This document shows, piece by piece, positions 21,961-34,108 of a stretch of DNA of 64,000 nt. Every line of letters starts with the position of its first letter. The stretch's first letter is position 1. The notes beneath the pieces were generated by a model. The model was not told the DNA's origin. It saw only the letters and a list, made by a program, of their open reading frames with translations, and searched no databases. The position numbers were made by a program, and so were the translations under genes. Source of the DNA: Trogon surrucura (Eukaryota; Chordata; Aves; Trogoniformes; Trogonidae); assembly GCA_020746105.1 (NCBI GenBank), contig CM036639.1, forward strand, positions 5,905,501-5,969,500, in the 5' to 3' direction.

Positions 21961-23040
21961 CAACCTTGCCACCCAAATCCAATAGAAACCAACAGCACCT
22001 TGGGACCACCTCAGCCCTACACATGTAGCCAGCAGGTGGGCTGTGCGAGATGCTCTATTCAAAGGTGATAGGACTGCACTGGGAATCACTCTCAGTGTCC
22101 ATGCCCAGGGTTGCTGGCCATGGACCCCTGATGTGGTGAAGATGAGCGAGGTAATCAGAGGCAAGTCTCACGGGCATCCCCAAGTCTATTCACCCATCCC
22201 CAATTCCTGCTATTCTTTGGAAACATCATCTTCCAAGCCCCCTTGTCCAGCACAGCTCCACCCAAAGCAAGAGGAGTACTCTTCATCAAGAGCCTGAGGG
22301 ACTGCTGACCTCCACAGAGCCTCCCACACACCCACACTTCCTCAGCTGAGCACAGCAGTTGTCAGGATTCCTGTTTGCAAAATGTTCTCCAGGGCCAAGG
22401 GTCTATTTCTGAACAGAGTCGTAACAAGGCAAGGCCTGGTGGCCATTTGTTGTGGGGTGACTATGGAGGGATGTCTTCCTGAGCTTCAGGAGACAGTGCC
22501 TGAATGAAGACATGCTGCAGTGTTACCGAGCCTCCAGTGCATCTCTCAACTGTGTATCCCCAGGCTGTGCTGCCCCGTATTTCCCCTACAAAGCAATGGT
22601 TTTCTACCTCAGCTCTCACAATGCAGATGGAAAGTCCATGAACGTGACACAGGTAGGCTTGCAGTAATATTTTAATGAGTGCAAAGAAGGTAATGAGAAT
22701 CAGGAGGAGACAAGCTTTTTCTTGTTGAAGATATCCCACAGGGCATCAGTTGACTTGTCCAGTAAAGAGAAACACGTTAGCATGTCCCTCTAATCTGGTC
22801 TCTGGGGGTCTCACAGAGGTCTTTGAGGGGAGCACTAGATAAGAAACAAAGAAAGACAGGAAAGGTAGACATTGGCCATGTTTTAAGATATCCCTGACAC
22901 TGGTCTCCTCAGTCTTCCCCTCGCAGGGCAAGCAAGAGATGGTCAGGTGCTCTTAAAACAATGGCATGAATTTAGATCCTTTGTCAAGCACCAATTTTAG
23001 AGTTCCAGTGAGACCTTGTCCAAGACAGTTGCCAGCATCT
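21960..23040 (-). repeat. fk3 3' UTR and conserved downstream flank
   Basis: 3' UTR to minus-strand ATTAAA at 22,671-22,676. The flank matches those of fk6 and fk10, which together with the adjacent LTR fragment defines type III units. Confidence 0.75.
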
Positions 23041-23349
23041 TTAGCAGGGGGGGCACCTTCTGCCACAGTAGCGGTTGGTGATGCAGGAGAGGTCAAAGCC
23101 CCCAGAGTTGATGGGCACGCCCTCACAGCTCAGGATGCTGCCAACAGCAGCAGAGGTGGAGGAGCCCACAACGGTGTTCTGTGGGAAGGAGCTGAGGATG
23201 GGGCCGGGCAGGGTCACCACCACGGCAGAGGGCTGGATGGCGACGGTGGAGCTCTGGCACTGTCGGACACAAGGCTCATTGCAGCTGTTGGCCAGTGGGG
23301 TTGGACCGCAGGGCTGGCAGCAGGGTACGCACGGGGTGCAGCAGGACAT
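23041..23349 (-). CDS. Feather-type beta-keratin fk3 (type III)
   Basis: 102 residues starting MSCCTPC, core [11 protein letters not shown] (Ala42 as in type I), tail CGRRCPPC, 14 Cys. Exon 2 starts at 23,370 after a CTCTCCCAG acceptor, and the intron extends to 23,719. It is transcribed away from fk4, which lies 3.1 kb downstream of its promoter on the same strand. By flanks it belongs with fk6 and fk10, but Ala42 ties it to fk1 and fk4, another sign of sequence exchange among copies. Confidence 0.95.
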   Translation of the reverse strand: MSCCTPCVPCCQPCGPTPLANSCNEPCVRQCQSSTVAIQPSAVVVTLPGPILSSFPQNTVVGSSTSAAVGSILSCEGVPINSGGFDLSCITNRYCGRRCPPC

Positions 23350-23719
23350 GTCTTGGGGCTGGAGTTGCACCTGGGAGAGAGGGGAGAGAGGAAAAAGAGG
23401 ACAGTTATTGGTGAGAATCAGCCTGAACAACATGTCATGAAGAAGCCAAGGCCGTCAATGAATGGGAAGGTGGAGACCAAGCCCGGAATCACATGATCCT
23501 TGATGCCTCCTTCAGGAACAGACTACAAAGCTCACTCTAATGCAAGGATTCTCTCCTAGCAGCCACAGTCACATCCCAGCCTCTCTCTAAGCAGAACTTC
23601 TCTCTTCCCTCTGTTCATGATAAGCTGTCTCAAGTCCCAACATGTGACAAAGCCAGCATCAGCTGAAATATCCATTGAGTGGAGATCTGTCTTTGGAAGA
23701 GAAGAGGTTTCAGACTCAC

Positions 23720-23782
23720 CTGCTTCTGAGGAGGAGGCAGTAGAAGCTGATGAGAGAGCAAAGACTTGGGGTGCCTTTTATA
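23720..23782 (-). promoter_or_regulatory. fk3 core promoter and non-coding exon 1
   Basis: Minus-strand TATAAAA (23,776-23,782). Exon 1 ends at 23,720 with donor CAG/GTGAGT. The upstream 23,783-24,590 is the region shared with fk2, fk5, fk6, fk7 and fk9 promoters, including a TTTGCATTC and TGTCAGAAA block at about 23,835-23,870 on the minus strand. A 259-codon frame over it (23,766-24,545) is not a recognisable protein. Confidence 0.85.
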
Positions 23783-24589
23783 TCTGTCCTTCATTGCCGC
23801 AGGACCAGAGGCACCCTTGGCAGAGGTAACAATTTCTGACACATTTGTCTGGAATGCAAACCATTACATATGGGCTGTGGTTTTACTTCCTGCACTGCTT
23901 CCCTTTCATTTCCATGTTTGTGCCATGCCCATTCTCCAACAGAGAATTCCTCAGAGCACTGGGATGAAAGGTCCCAGGAATTCTCTGGCAGGAATGCAGC
24001 AGTGTGGGCAGGAGATTCAGCTCAAGTGCAGGATTTATCCAGAGCTGGAAAGTGACTTCACACTGAGTCCCTCTGGTGAGGCTGTTTGTTGTGCCACTCT
24101 CAGGAAGAAGATCCAACAGTCCTCAGCTGAATGCCCAAGGATGTTTCTGGATGAGGTCATGCCCTATCCTTCTCTTTCTCTCCCTCATCTTCTCACCCCA
24201 ATGGTGTCTTATTTGGTCTGTGTTTTTTGTGCTGCTTGTTTTGACCCCATCCTGCCTATCACTGCCATCATGGACACATTTGGGCCTTCTTTGGATCATC
24301 TCCTCCCTGTGCATTTTGTGGCTACGCGAAAGATGATAAGGGAATACCTTGGGTTTTGTTCTTCCCTAGAATGTTCTAGGTCCCTCTGTGGTGGTCCCCC
24401 AGGTGTCCTCAGCAGAGTCTACATTTGGCTGTGTTCCTATGCATGTACCTGTCCTGTGTGCTCTTGTGTTTTTATGAAAGTTGAGTTTTTGTGGATGTTC
24501 GTGGCTGCGATAATTTGGTACATGGCTCCTCACAGGTGTGCATGACTGTGTGTGTGTGTCGTGTTCTGCCCTCCTCAGAAATCTTTTCA

Positions 24590-25215
24590 ACTCACAGGGA
24601 AGGATGTTGTGAGGCATCCGTATTAAAGGCCTCGCAGAAGTCCACGTAGATGAAATCCATTCATCTTCCCTTGTCCACTGATCTAGTCTCTCCAACATTG
24701 AAAGTCACTACATTGACCAGGCAGGACCTGCCCCACGTAAAGCCAGGACGACTGCCTTGAACTATCACTCTGTCCTCTATATGCCTTAACAGAGGTCTTA
24801 GGAGGATCCTTAAAGTGTTGGACTAGATGATCCCTGAGATCCCTTCCAACTTGATAATCTGTGAATCTGTTCCATACTCCTCCCAGGCATAGAGGTGAGG
24901 CTGACAGGTCAGTAGTTGCAGGGTCCTCCTCTCCACCCTTTTTAAAGATAGGTGTGATACATTTCCCTTCTTCCAAGCCCCAGGGACTTCACCCAACTGC
25001 TGTGACTTTTCAAATATCATGGAAAGTGTCTTGATGACTACATCAGCCCATTCTCTCAGGACTCTGGCATGCTTCTTGTCAGGTCTGATAGGCTTGCGTA
25101 CATTCAGGTACCTCAGGTGGTCACCAAACTTATCTTCACTTACAGTGGGAAGGACCTTTCCCCTCTGCTCTCTGTTTTGTTGTCCTTCGACTCAGGTGGT
25201 GTGTGGGGAGAAGCT
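24590..25215 (-). repeat. CR1 LINE fragment with an opposite-strand CR1 tail
   Basis: Minus-strand reverse-transcriptase region of CR1, paralogous to 5,252-5,372 plus 9,496-9,700 but without the two ERVs. At about 24,806-24,876 a plus-strand CR1 3' tail (GTTGGACTAGATGATC onward) interrupts it, so a second CR1 inserted in the opposite direction. 25,216-25,640 has no recognisable gene; its equivalent is missing in cassette A. Confidence 0.7.
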
Positions 25216-25639
25216 TTAGCAGAGTCTCACAAAAGCAAACTATGTAAATCCCCCCCAGTATGAAAACCTTGCCATGCGGACCCAGTAGATACCAGTACTT
25301 CCTCAAGAACACCTCAGCCTGTGGGAATGAAAGGGAAGATTGGTGACAAGGACTGTAGGTACCCTCAGGTGACATGCAGCTGAGATGTTGGGAAACACCT
25401 ATGTCATACTAGAGTGCTGCTTGGCCTTGTGTGCTCGACAACCAGCACAGCTGCACTTAGATACCAGAGGCCAGGGAAACATGCGGAGGCATCTCTCACA
25501 TCCCTGTCCTGCTGCAGGAGGCAACAAAGAAAAGCTGCCGTGTGACTCAGGGAAACTCAGACAGAGAAGCAGGTTAAACATAAAAAAGTGTAGTGTGATA
25601 AATTCCACATGCTTTCTAGAAGGGAGAGATCTCCGTGGG

Positions 25640-26906
25640 CCTGCATTGCCGCTTGTTGTGCTGCTTGAATCATCGTTGCTTGTGTGCCTCTGCTTGCTAC
25701 TGCTTCAAAGATTCCCCAGGTTTTCAGGTAATGAGAATAAATTTACTCTTGGCAATTCAGCTGTGGTTTGTGGATGTTCCTGTGTCCTGCTTCTTTCAAC
25801 TGGTACGTGGCCCTAAACATGTAGGCCCTGGATGGATCATGGCAGATGCTCTGCTGAAGGGAGATAAGGCTGCATGAGGAAGATGTCCCTGATGTCCATG
25901 TCCACTGGTCCTGACCAGAGATGATACACCAGGTGATGGAGGGGAGTCAAAGTAAGGAATCTGGGCCATCTCCAAGTCTATTCACCAATTTCCAGTTCCT
26001 GCCATCATTTGGACATACAATATTCGGAAACTGCTGTCCAGTACAACCGCACCGAAAGGAAGAGGAGCATTCTTCCCCAAGAGCTTGAGGGACTGCTGAC
26101 CTCCCCAGAGACTCCCACACGCCCACACTTCCTCTCTTCAGCACAGCAGTTCTCAGGATTCGTGTTCAAATGATGTGCTACACAGTCAAGGGGCTATTTC
26201 TAAGCAGAGACACAGCAAGGCAAGGACTGGTGGCCATTGGCTGTGGAGTAACAAGGAATGCTTTTGTGAACTTCCAGAGGCACTGCCTGAAAGAGGACTT
26301 GCTGCAGTGTGTCCCAGCCTCCAAAAGCTCTAGCAGAGATCAAGGGCTCCCCAGTGACCCCTCCACTTTTCCCTCCAAACAGTAGCTTTCTTCCTCTTCC
26401 TGCAGTCACAACGCAGATGAAAAGAGCACCTAAGTGACACAGACAGGTTTGCAGCAACTTTTTATTTAGTCTAAATGGGAAAATGAGGTCAGTCAAAGAA
26501 AAAGTCCCCAGTGTGGGGAGCAGCAGGAGCAGCTAAAGGATCTGTTTCCCTTTTCCTGTGCCAGAGTTCTCAAAGGGCATTTGTTGACCTACCCAGTAAA
26601 GACAGATAGGTTAGCAGGTCCCTCCAGGTTGGTCTCTGGCATTCTCACAGCAGGCTTTGAGAGGAGCACAAGAAAACAAAGAAAAGAGAGAAGAAGAGTG
26701 AATGGAAGGCAAGAAAGTTTGACGTTGGCCATGTTTTCAGAGAGCCCTCAGGCTGGTTTCTTCCAGTCTTGCCCTTGCAGAACAAGCAAGAGATGGTCAG
26801 GTGCTCTTAAAACAATGGTACAAACTTCGATCCTCTGTCCAGCACCATGTTCAGAGTTCCACTGAGACCTTGTCTAAGACCTTGTTTCAGACCTTTGCCA
26901 GCATCT
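25640..26906 (-). repeat. fk4 3' UTR and downstream flank
   Basis: Poly(A) signal AATAAA on the minus strand at 26,461-26,466. From about 25,920 the block is nearly identical to 9,960-10,945, whereas 25,640-25,910 against 9,700-9,950 is clearly more diverged. Confidence 0.75.
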
Positions 26907-27215
26907 TTAGCAGGGGAGGCAGGTTCTGCCACAGTAGCGGTTGGTGATGCAGGAGAGGTCAAAGCCCCCAGAGTTGATGGGCACACCCTCACAGCTCAGG
27001 ATGCTGCCAACGGCAGCAGAGGTGGAGGAGCCCACAACGGTGTTCTGTGGGAAGGAGCTGAGGATGGGGCCAGGCAGGGTCACCACCACGGCAGAGGGCT
27101 GGATGGCAACGATGGAGCTCTGGCACTGGCGGACACAGGGCTCATTGCAGCTGTTGGCCAGCGGGGTTGGGCCGCAGGGCTGGCAGCAGGGTACACACGG
27201 GGTGCAGCAGGACAT
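26907..27215 (-). CDS. Feather-type beta-keratin fk4 (type I)
   Basis: 102 residues and nearly identical to fk1. The visible protein difference is Ile for Thr at residue 35 ([10 protein letters not shown]), with a synonymous neighbour change. It keeps Ala42 and the CGRTCLPC tail. Start at MSCC, acceptor before 27,235. It is head-to-head with fk5. The near identity extends about 3.35 kb around the gene, beyond what its diverged outer flanks would predict. Confidence 0.95.
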   Translation of the reverse strand: MSCCTPCVPCCQPCGPTPLANSCNEPCVRQCQSSIVAIQPSAVVVTLPGPILSSFPQNTVVGSSTSAAVGSILSCEGVPINSGGFDLSCITNRYCGRTCLPC

Positions 27216-27607
27216 GTCTTGTGGCTGGAAGTGTACTTGGGAGAGAAGAAAGAGAGGAAGAAGATTATGGGAATTCATGAAGAGCAGCCTGACACCACAT
27301 CACACAGGAGTCAATAAACTTGCAGGGCTGAGAGTTGGAGGCTGTGAAGAAATGGATGAGGGCTTCGTGGTCTCATCCTGCCAGGGCCCAAACAGTGCCA
27401 AGTGTTACATGGCTACAGCCTCACTCATAGCCCAGGGAACACCTCAGTACATTTCCAGCCTCCCTCCGTGCCCAACCTTCTCCCCACCTCTATTACCATG
27501 AACCCTCAAGATCCAGCATAGAACAATGTCGATGTGAGCTGAAAGGTCCCCTGAAGTGAAACATCTTCCGAGAGAAAGCCAAGAAGGAGAAGGGACTTGA
27601 GGCTTAC

Positions 27608-27674
27608 CTGGTTCTCAAGGAGACAGAGGCAAGAGAAGTGGCTGAGAGATTGAGGAGCTGAGCTGACTTTTATC
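27608..27674 (-). promoter_or_regulatory. fk4 core promoter and non-coding exon 1
   Basis: Minus-strand GATAAAA at 27,668-27,674. Exon 1 ends at 27,608 with donor CAG/GTAAGC. Upstream, CTTGAATGCAAAG (about 27,744-27,756, minus-strand TTTGCATTCAAG) preserves the core of the shared promoter block better than fk1 does. Confidence 0.8.
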
Positions 27675-30251
27675 ATGGACCTTTAGTGCCCCAGGCTGCC
27701 AGAGGCATGCCTCCAAGTGGTGATTGTCTTCTGACAAGCTCACCTTGAATGCAAAGCATCCCACTTAATGAGATGGGCTGTGTTTTGGCTTCCTTAATGA
27801 CAGTTTTTTCATTTGCTGCCTTATGCCAGGCACATTGCTCAGTGGAGGCATCTTTTGTGTGCCAGGAAGAGAGGTTCAAGCCAGAGCAAACCATGCCAGA
27901 GTGGGCAGAGGACTCATGTCAAGCGCTGGAGGAGTCCAGGAAAGGCAAATGATGTCACTTTGGGTCACTCCTTTGGGTCTCTTTGGTCCAATGTAGGCAA
28001 GCAGTAGTCCAGCTCCTGGTCTTGGCATTACCATTCCTAACACCGCTCCCAGGTAAATTCTGCCGATCTCTTTTGCCTCCTCCTCATTTGAACCAGACCT
28101 AGTTATGAGAATCACTTTTCTGGGGTCTTGTTCTTCCCCAGAATGCTCTTGTCCTGTCCTACTCCCACATGCCATAAGTGTAGCCCACAACTGGTTGTGT
28201 TGTTGTTTGTTCTCTTGTCTTTTGCGCACTCGAGTGCCACTGGGTTTGTGTGAATGCACGTGGGTGCAAACCCTTGTGTGTGGTTCCCCACGAGTGTGTA
28301 TGTGTGTGTATGTGTATTCTTTTGTGTCCCTACTCAGAAATGGATGATTCTTCTCCCCGTGGGACAGTCTCTACTCCTCTGTCATGACCCGAGAGAAGGA
28401 CCCTGCACTTGGCTCTGTCGAGTCTTGTGCAATTGGCCTCAGCCCATTGAACCAGTCTGTCCAGCTCCCTCCGAACCCTCCTAACTTCCCAACCCCTTCC
28501 TAACCCTAACAGATCTGTGCTCTCACCCAGCTGCGTTTCACCTATGTTTGGGCTAGTACATGCCTTGTGCCTTCAGAGGAAGCCCCCAGATCCTGCTGAG
28601 CACAGAATCAGGTTGTCATAAGCTTCACCTGCTCCATTGTGGGGTCCTTGCCATGGGGCACAATTCTTCACACACCTTTCCAAAGTGAGTCCTTCCAATG
28701 AGGCTACAGTTTTTCATGAAGTGGTGCAGTGTATGTCTCTTCCACGGGCAGCAGTGCTTTAGGAACAACCATTTCCAGCATGAGTCCCCTACCAAGTCAC
28801 AAGTCTTGTCAGCAAACTTGCTCCTATGTAGACTCCTCTGTTCACAAGTCCACAGGTCGTGCCAGGAGCCGGCTTCAGCATGGACTTCCCACAGGATCAC
28901 AGCCTCCTTTGGGCATCAACCTACTCTGCCATGGAGTCCTCCACAGGCTACCCGTGGACATCTGCACCACCACCAACCTCCATGGGCTGCAAGGGGACAA
29001 CCTGCCTCACTATGGTCTTCATCACAGGCTGTGGGGAGGTTGTTGCTCTGGCACCGGAAGTGCCTCCTCGTCCTCTTTCTTCAGTGGCCTTGGTGTGTGC
29101 ACAGTTGTTGTTCTCACATATTCTCAGTCCTCTCTCTGCCTGCAGATGTTCTGTAATGATTTCTGCCTGAGGCCCTACCTTGTTGCTGACAGGCTTGACC
29201 ATGGCCGATGGTGGGTCTGTCTTTCAGCCAGTTGGCATTGGCTCTATGGGACATGGGCCAAACTTCTAGCAGGTTCTCAAAGATCTTCAGGAGGCAGGAG
29301 TTACATTTCAGGGCTACTTCCCTAGACGAATATTCAGCAGGCTGGTGTTATCAGCTCTTCAGCTATTCTTGGGCTTCTTCTGACATTGGGAACATGCTGC
29401 TCCTCCATGTTCCTGACAGAGCAGTGGAGAGTGTCCCTGCCAGGAGCAACACCATTCATTTGTGAGGAGGGTACAACAGGACACACACACACTGCTCATG
29501 TACACCTGTGCAGAACCATGTACGAAATTATAGCAGCCACGTGCATTCATACAAAATCAGATCCACACAAGAGTACATAGGAGAGTACATACACAGGAAA
29601 ACAGCCAGCTGTGGCCTCTGCTGAGGATACCTGGGGGACCACCACAGAGGGACCTAGAACATTCTAGGGAAGAACAAAACCCAAGGCATTCCCATATCAT
29701 CTTTTTTTTGTAGCCACACAATGCACAGGGAGGAGATGATCCAAAGAAGGCCCAAATGTGTCCATGATGGCAGTGATAGGCAGGATGGGGTCAAAACAAG
29801 CAGCACAACACACACACACCAGAGGAAGCACCCCTGAGGTGAGTTCATGAGGGAGAGAAAGAGAAGGATAGGACATGACCTCACAGAGAAACATCCTTGG
29901 GCATTCAACTGAGGAGGGTTGGATCTTCTTCCTAAGAGACACACTTCAAACAACTCCAAGAGAGGGACTCAACATAAGTCACTTCACTTCTCTAGACCAA
30001 TCCCGCACTTGAGCTGAATCTCCTGCCCACACTGCTGCATTTCTGCCGGAGAATTCCTGGGGCCTTTCATCCCAGAGCTCTGAGGAATTCTCTATTGAGG
30101 AATGGGCATGGCACAAACCTGGAAATGAAAGGGAAACGGTGCAGGAAGTAAAACTAGAGCCCATATGTAATGGTTTACATTCCAGACAAATGTGTCAGAA
30201 ATTGTTACCTCTGCCAAAGGTGCCTCAGGTCCTGCTGCAATGAGAGTCAGG
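27675..30251. promoter_or_regulatory. Divergent intergenic region between fk4 and fk5
   Basis: About 2.6 kb, organised as in fk1-fk2. The type I upstream region (to 28.6 kb) and old long-LTR fragment (28.61-29.276 kb) are almost identical to the fk1 side. The type II upstream region (29.28-30.25 kb) is diverged from the fk2 side. TGTCAGAA lies at 30,193-30,200. No gene is recognised. Confidence 0.6.
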
Positions 30252-30317
30252 TATAAAAGGAAGCCCAAGTCAGTGCTTTCTCATCCACTTCTCCTGTCTC
30301 CTTCTCCTTGGAACCAG
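30252..30317 (+). promoter_or_regulatory. fk5 core promoter and non-coding exon 1
   Basis: TATAAAA at 30,252-30,258. Exon 1 ends at 30,317 (donor CAG/GTGAGT) and the intron runs to 30,649. The intron is shorter than in fk2 because part of the early intron is deleted. Confidence 0.88.
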
Positions 30318-30670
30318 GTGAGTCTGAAAATCCCTCAGCTGGTGCTGCCTTTGTCACATGTTGGGGCTTGGGACATCTTATCACAACAGAGGGAAGTGGG
30401 AAGAAGTTCTGCTTAGAGAGAGGCTGGGATGTGACTGTGGCTGCTTTCAGTTTATACACTAGGAGAGAGATTTCATGCATTAGAGTGAACTTTGTAGTAC
30501 GTTCCTGAAAAAGGCATCGAGGACCATGTGATTTCAGACATGGTCTCAATCTTCCCACTCATTGATGGTCTTGGCTTCCTCATGAAATGTTGTTCAGGCT
30601 GCTCCTCACCAATTACTGTCCTCTCCTTGCTCTCTGCCCTCTCTCCCAGGTGCACCTCAAGCTTCAAGAC

Positions 30671-30979
30671 ATGTCCTGCTGCAACCCGTGCGTACCCTGT
30701 TGCCAACCCTGTGGCCCAACCCCACTGGCCAACAGCTGCAATGAGCCCTGTGTCCGCCAGTGCCAGAGCTCCACCGTCGTCATTGAACCCTCTCCTGTGG
30801 TGGTGACCCTGCCCGGACCCATCCTCAGCTCCTTCCCACAGAACACCGTTGTGGGCTCCTCCACCTCTGCTGCTGTTGGCAGTATCCTGAGCTGTGAGGG
30901 CGTGCCCATCAACTCTGGGGGCTTTGACCTCTCCTGCATCACCAACCGCTACTGTGGCAGAAGGTGTCCCCCCTGCTAA
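30671..30979 (+). CDS. Feather-type beta-keratin fk5 (type II)
   Basis: 102 residues starting MSCCNPC, core [11 protein letters not shown] with Glu39 instead of Gln, tail CGRRCPPC. It is identical in protein to fk9, which lies in another cassette, and it is the intact counterpart of frameshifted fk7. ATG 21 nt after the acceptor. ATTAAA signal at 31,403-31,408. It is the last gene of cassette B; the expected type III gene is absent and its place is taken by flank, CR1 and LTR. Confidence 0.95.
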   Translation: MSCCNPCVPCCQPCGPTPLANSCNEPCVRQCQSSTVVIEPSPVVVTLPGPILSSFPQNTVVGSSTSAAVGSILSCEGVPINSGGFDLSCITNRYCGRRCPPC

Positions 30980-32035
30980 AGATGCTGGCAAAGGTCTTAG
31001 ACAAGGTCTCACTGGAACTCTGAACCTGGTGCTTGACAGAGGATCGAAGTTTGTGCCATTGTTTTAAGAGCACCTGATCATCTCTGGCTGTCCTGCAAAG
31101 GCAGACATGAAGAGACCAGCCTCAGGGGTCTCTTACAACATGGCCAACGTTGAACTTTCTCGTCTACTACTCACCCTTCTTCTCTCTTTCTTTGATGTCT
31201 TGTGTTCCTCTCTAAGCCTGCTGTGAGGACCACGGAGACCAGCCTGGAGGACTTGCTAACCTGTCTGTTTTTCCTGCGCAGTTCAACGTATGCCCTGTGG
31301 GAGCTCTGCCACAGGAAAAGGGAAACAGATTCTTGACTGCTCCTGCTGGTCCCCGCACCACAGACCTCGTCTTGGGCCTACCTCATTTCCCACTTTAGTC
31401 TCATTAAAAAATTTCTGCAAGCCTACCTGTGTCTCTTAGTTCGTCTGTCCACCTGCATTGTGAGAGCTGAGGCTGAAAGCCATTGCTTTCTAGGGGAAAC
31501 ACGTGGGAGTTCTGTGTGGGGAATCATCCCTGTGAGAAACACTGGAGTCTGTGACACACTGCAGCAGGTCCTCCTTCAGGCTTTGCCTCTTTAAGTGTGG
31601 GGAAGACATCCCTAGTCACTCCACAGCCAACAACCACCAGCCCTTGCCTTTTGTGACTCTGCTCAGAAATAGACCCTTGGCCCTGGAGAACATTTTGCAA
31701 ACAGGAATCCTGACAACTGCTGTGCTCAGCTGAGGAAGTGTGGGTATGTGGGAGGCTCTGTGGAGGTCAGCAGTCCCTCAGGCTCTTGGTGAAGACTGCT
31801 CCTCTTGCTTTGGGTGGAGCTATGCTGGGCAAGAGACTCAGAAGACTATGTCTCCAAAGGACAGCAGGAATTGGGGATGGGTGAATAGACTTGGGGATGT
31901 CCCTGAGACTTGCCTCCAATTACCTCCCCTTTCCACCACCAGATCAGGGGTCCATGGCCAACAACCCTGGGCATGGACACTGGGAAAGATTCCCAGTACA
32001 GTCCTTCCACCTTTGAAAGGCTAGCCAGTGGGGAA
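30980..32035 (+). repeat. fk5 3' UTR and hybrid downstream flank
   Basis: To about 31.6 kb it follows type II flanks (fk2, fk9). From about 31.65 kb it matches the flank of type III genes (39.34-39.69 kb). This hybrid structure suggests a recombination that removed a type III gene from cassette B. Confidence 0.6.
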
Positions 32036-34014
32036 GACAACCATCTTGGCTAAACAGGGAGATTCTGTAGGAAATCATAAATAAAAAGAGAGTTTACCGA
32101 ATGTGGAAAAAAAGGGCTGGCTATTTATGAAGAATTTATGAGAATAGCTAGATCATGCAGAAAAAAAAATCAGGGAAACAAAAGTGCAGTTTGAAGTTGA
32201 TTTGGCCAATTCTGTTAGGGATAATACAAAGTCCTTCTTTAAATATGTTAATAACAAAAGGAGGGGCAAGGAAAACCTCCATTCTCTGTTGGACTTTGAG
32301 GGAAATATAGTTCACGAAGATGAGGAGAAAGTTGAGGTACTTAATACCTACTTTGCCTCAGTTTTTACCAGTAAGACAGGTGGCCCTCAGGACAACTGGC
32401 CTCTGGAGGTGGTTGACAGAGATAGGAAGCCAAATAACCCCCTTGTATTTCAGGAGGATATGGTTGGTGACTTAGTGAGCCATCTGGATCTTCACAAGCC
32501 TATGGGACCAGACGGGATCCATCCCAGGGTGAGGAGGGAGCTGGCAGAAACGCTCACCAAGCTGCTTTCCATCATCTTCCAACAGTGCTGGCTCACTGGG
32601 GAGGTACCATATGATTGGAAATTGGTGAATGTTACACCAATCCACAAAAAGGGCTGCAAAGCTGACTCTGGCAACTACAGGCCTGTCAGCCTGACCTTGG
32701 TGCCTGGCAGGGTTATGGAGTAGATCATCCTGAATGTAATCACACAGCACCTTCAGGATGGACAAGGGATCAGACCCAGTCAGCATGGGTTTAGGAGGGG
32801 CAGGTCCTGTTTGACCAACATGATCTCCTTTTATGATCAGGTGATCCACCTGGTGGATGAGGGGAAAGCTGTAGATGTGGTCTATCTAGACTTCAGTAAA
32901 GCCTTTGACACGGTCCCCATAATATACTCCTGCAAAAGCTGGTAGCCATGGCTTGGACAGTGTACTCTCTGCTAGGTTAAGAACTGGCTGGAGGGCCTGG
33001 CCCAGAGAGTGCTGGTGAATGAGGCTGCATCTCGCTGGCGGCCAGTCACTAGTGGTGTCCCCCAGGGGTCAGTGTTGGGTCCAGTCCTGTTTATCGTCTT
33101 TATTGACGATTTAGATGAGTGGATTGAGACCATCATCAGCAAATTTGCTGATGATACCAAGTTGGGAGGGAGTGTTGACCTGCTGGAAGGCAGGAGGGTT
33201 CTGCAGAGAGATCTGGATAGACTGGAAAAATGGGCTGAAGTTCAACAGGGTCAAGCGCTGGGTCCTGTGCTTAGGCCACAACAACGCCCTGCAGCGCTAC
33301 AGGCTGGGCACAGAGTGGCTGAAGAGTAGCCAGGTAGAAAGGGACCTGGGGTTACTAACTGACAGGAAGCTCAACATGAGAAAACTGTGCCCAGGTGGCC
33401 AAGAAGACCAATGGTCTCCTGTCCTGTATCAAAAATAGCGTGGTCAGCAGGACAAGGGAGGTGATCCTTCCCCTGTGCTCTGCATTGGTGAGGCCACACC
33501 TAGAGTATTGTGTTCAGTTCTGGGCCCCTCAGTTCAGGAAAGTTACTGAAGTGCTGGAGCGGGTCCAGAGGAGAGCAACAAGACTGGTGAAGGTACTGGA
33601 ACACAAGACCTATAGGGAGAGGCTGAGGGAGCTGGGGTTGTTTAGTCTGGAGAAGAGGAGGTTTAGAGGTGACCTCATCACTCTCTATAACTACCTGAAG
33701 GGAAGTTATAGCCAGGCGGGATTGATCTCTTCTCCCAGGCAGTTAGCAACAGGACAAGGGGGCACGGGCTTAAGCTCTGTCAGGGGAAATTTAGGCTGGA
33801 TATTAGAAAGAAATTCTTTACAGAGAGAGTGGTCAGGCATTGGAATGGCCTGCCCAGGAAGGTGGTGGATTCACCATTCGTGCAGGTTTTTAAACTGAGA
33901 TTGGACATGGCACTTAGTGCCATGATCTAGTAAATGGATTGGAGTTGGACCCAGGGTTGGACCTGATGATCTCTGAGGTCTTTTCCAACCCAATTGATTC
34001 TATGATTCTATGAA
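32036..34014 (+). mobile_element. CR1 LINE, plus strand, 5' truncated
   Basis: ORF2 reverse transcriptase is readable from 32,184: FASVFTSKTG, MGPDGIHPRV, then the catalytic [10 protein letters not shown] at about 33,137-33,170, then [13 protein letters not shown] and the C-terminal domain (33,395-33,790). The typical CR1 3' end TTCTATGATTCTATGA closes it at 34,014. Stops, including the TAG after 32,720, and shifts make it inactive. The keratin flank interrupted at 32.0 kb resumes with ATAGAGCATC. Confidence 0.92.
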
Positions 34015-34108
34015 TAGAGCATCTGGCACAGACCACCTGCTGACTACATGTGTAGGGTTGAGGTGTTCCCAAGGTACTGTTGGTTTCTACTGGGTTTGCG
34101 TGGCAAGG

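Noticed and set aside
22966..23496. Long open frames antisense to each keratin gene (for example 176 codons here, 186 codons at 10,980-11,540)
   Set aside because: They recur opposite every copy because the keratin codon composition leaves the reverse frames open. They have no start context, domain or independent conservation.
23766..24545. 259-codon frame over the fk3 upstream region, with 211-codon versions at 45,230 and 56,144
   Set aside because: It lies antisense to the promoter, overlaps the TATA box and exon 1, and resembles no protein family. Sharing among copies is explained by recent duplication.
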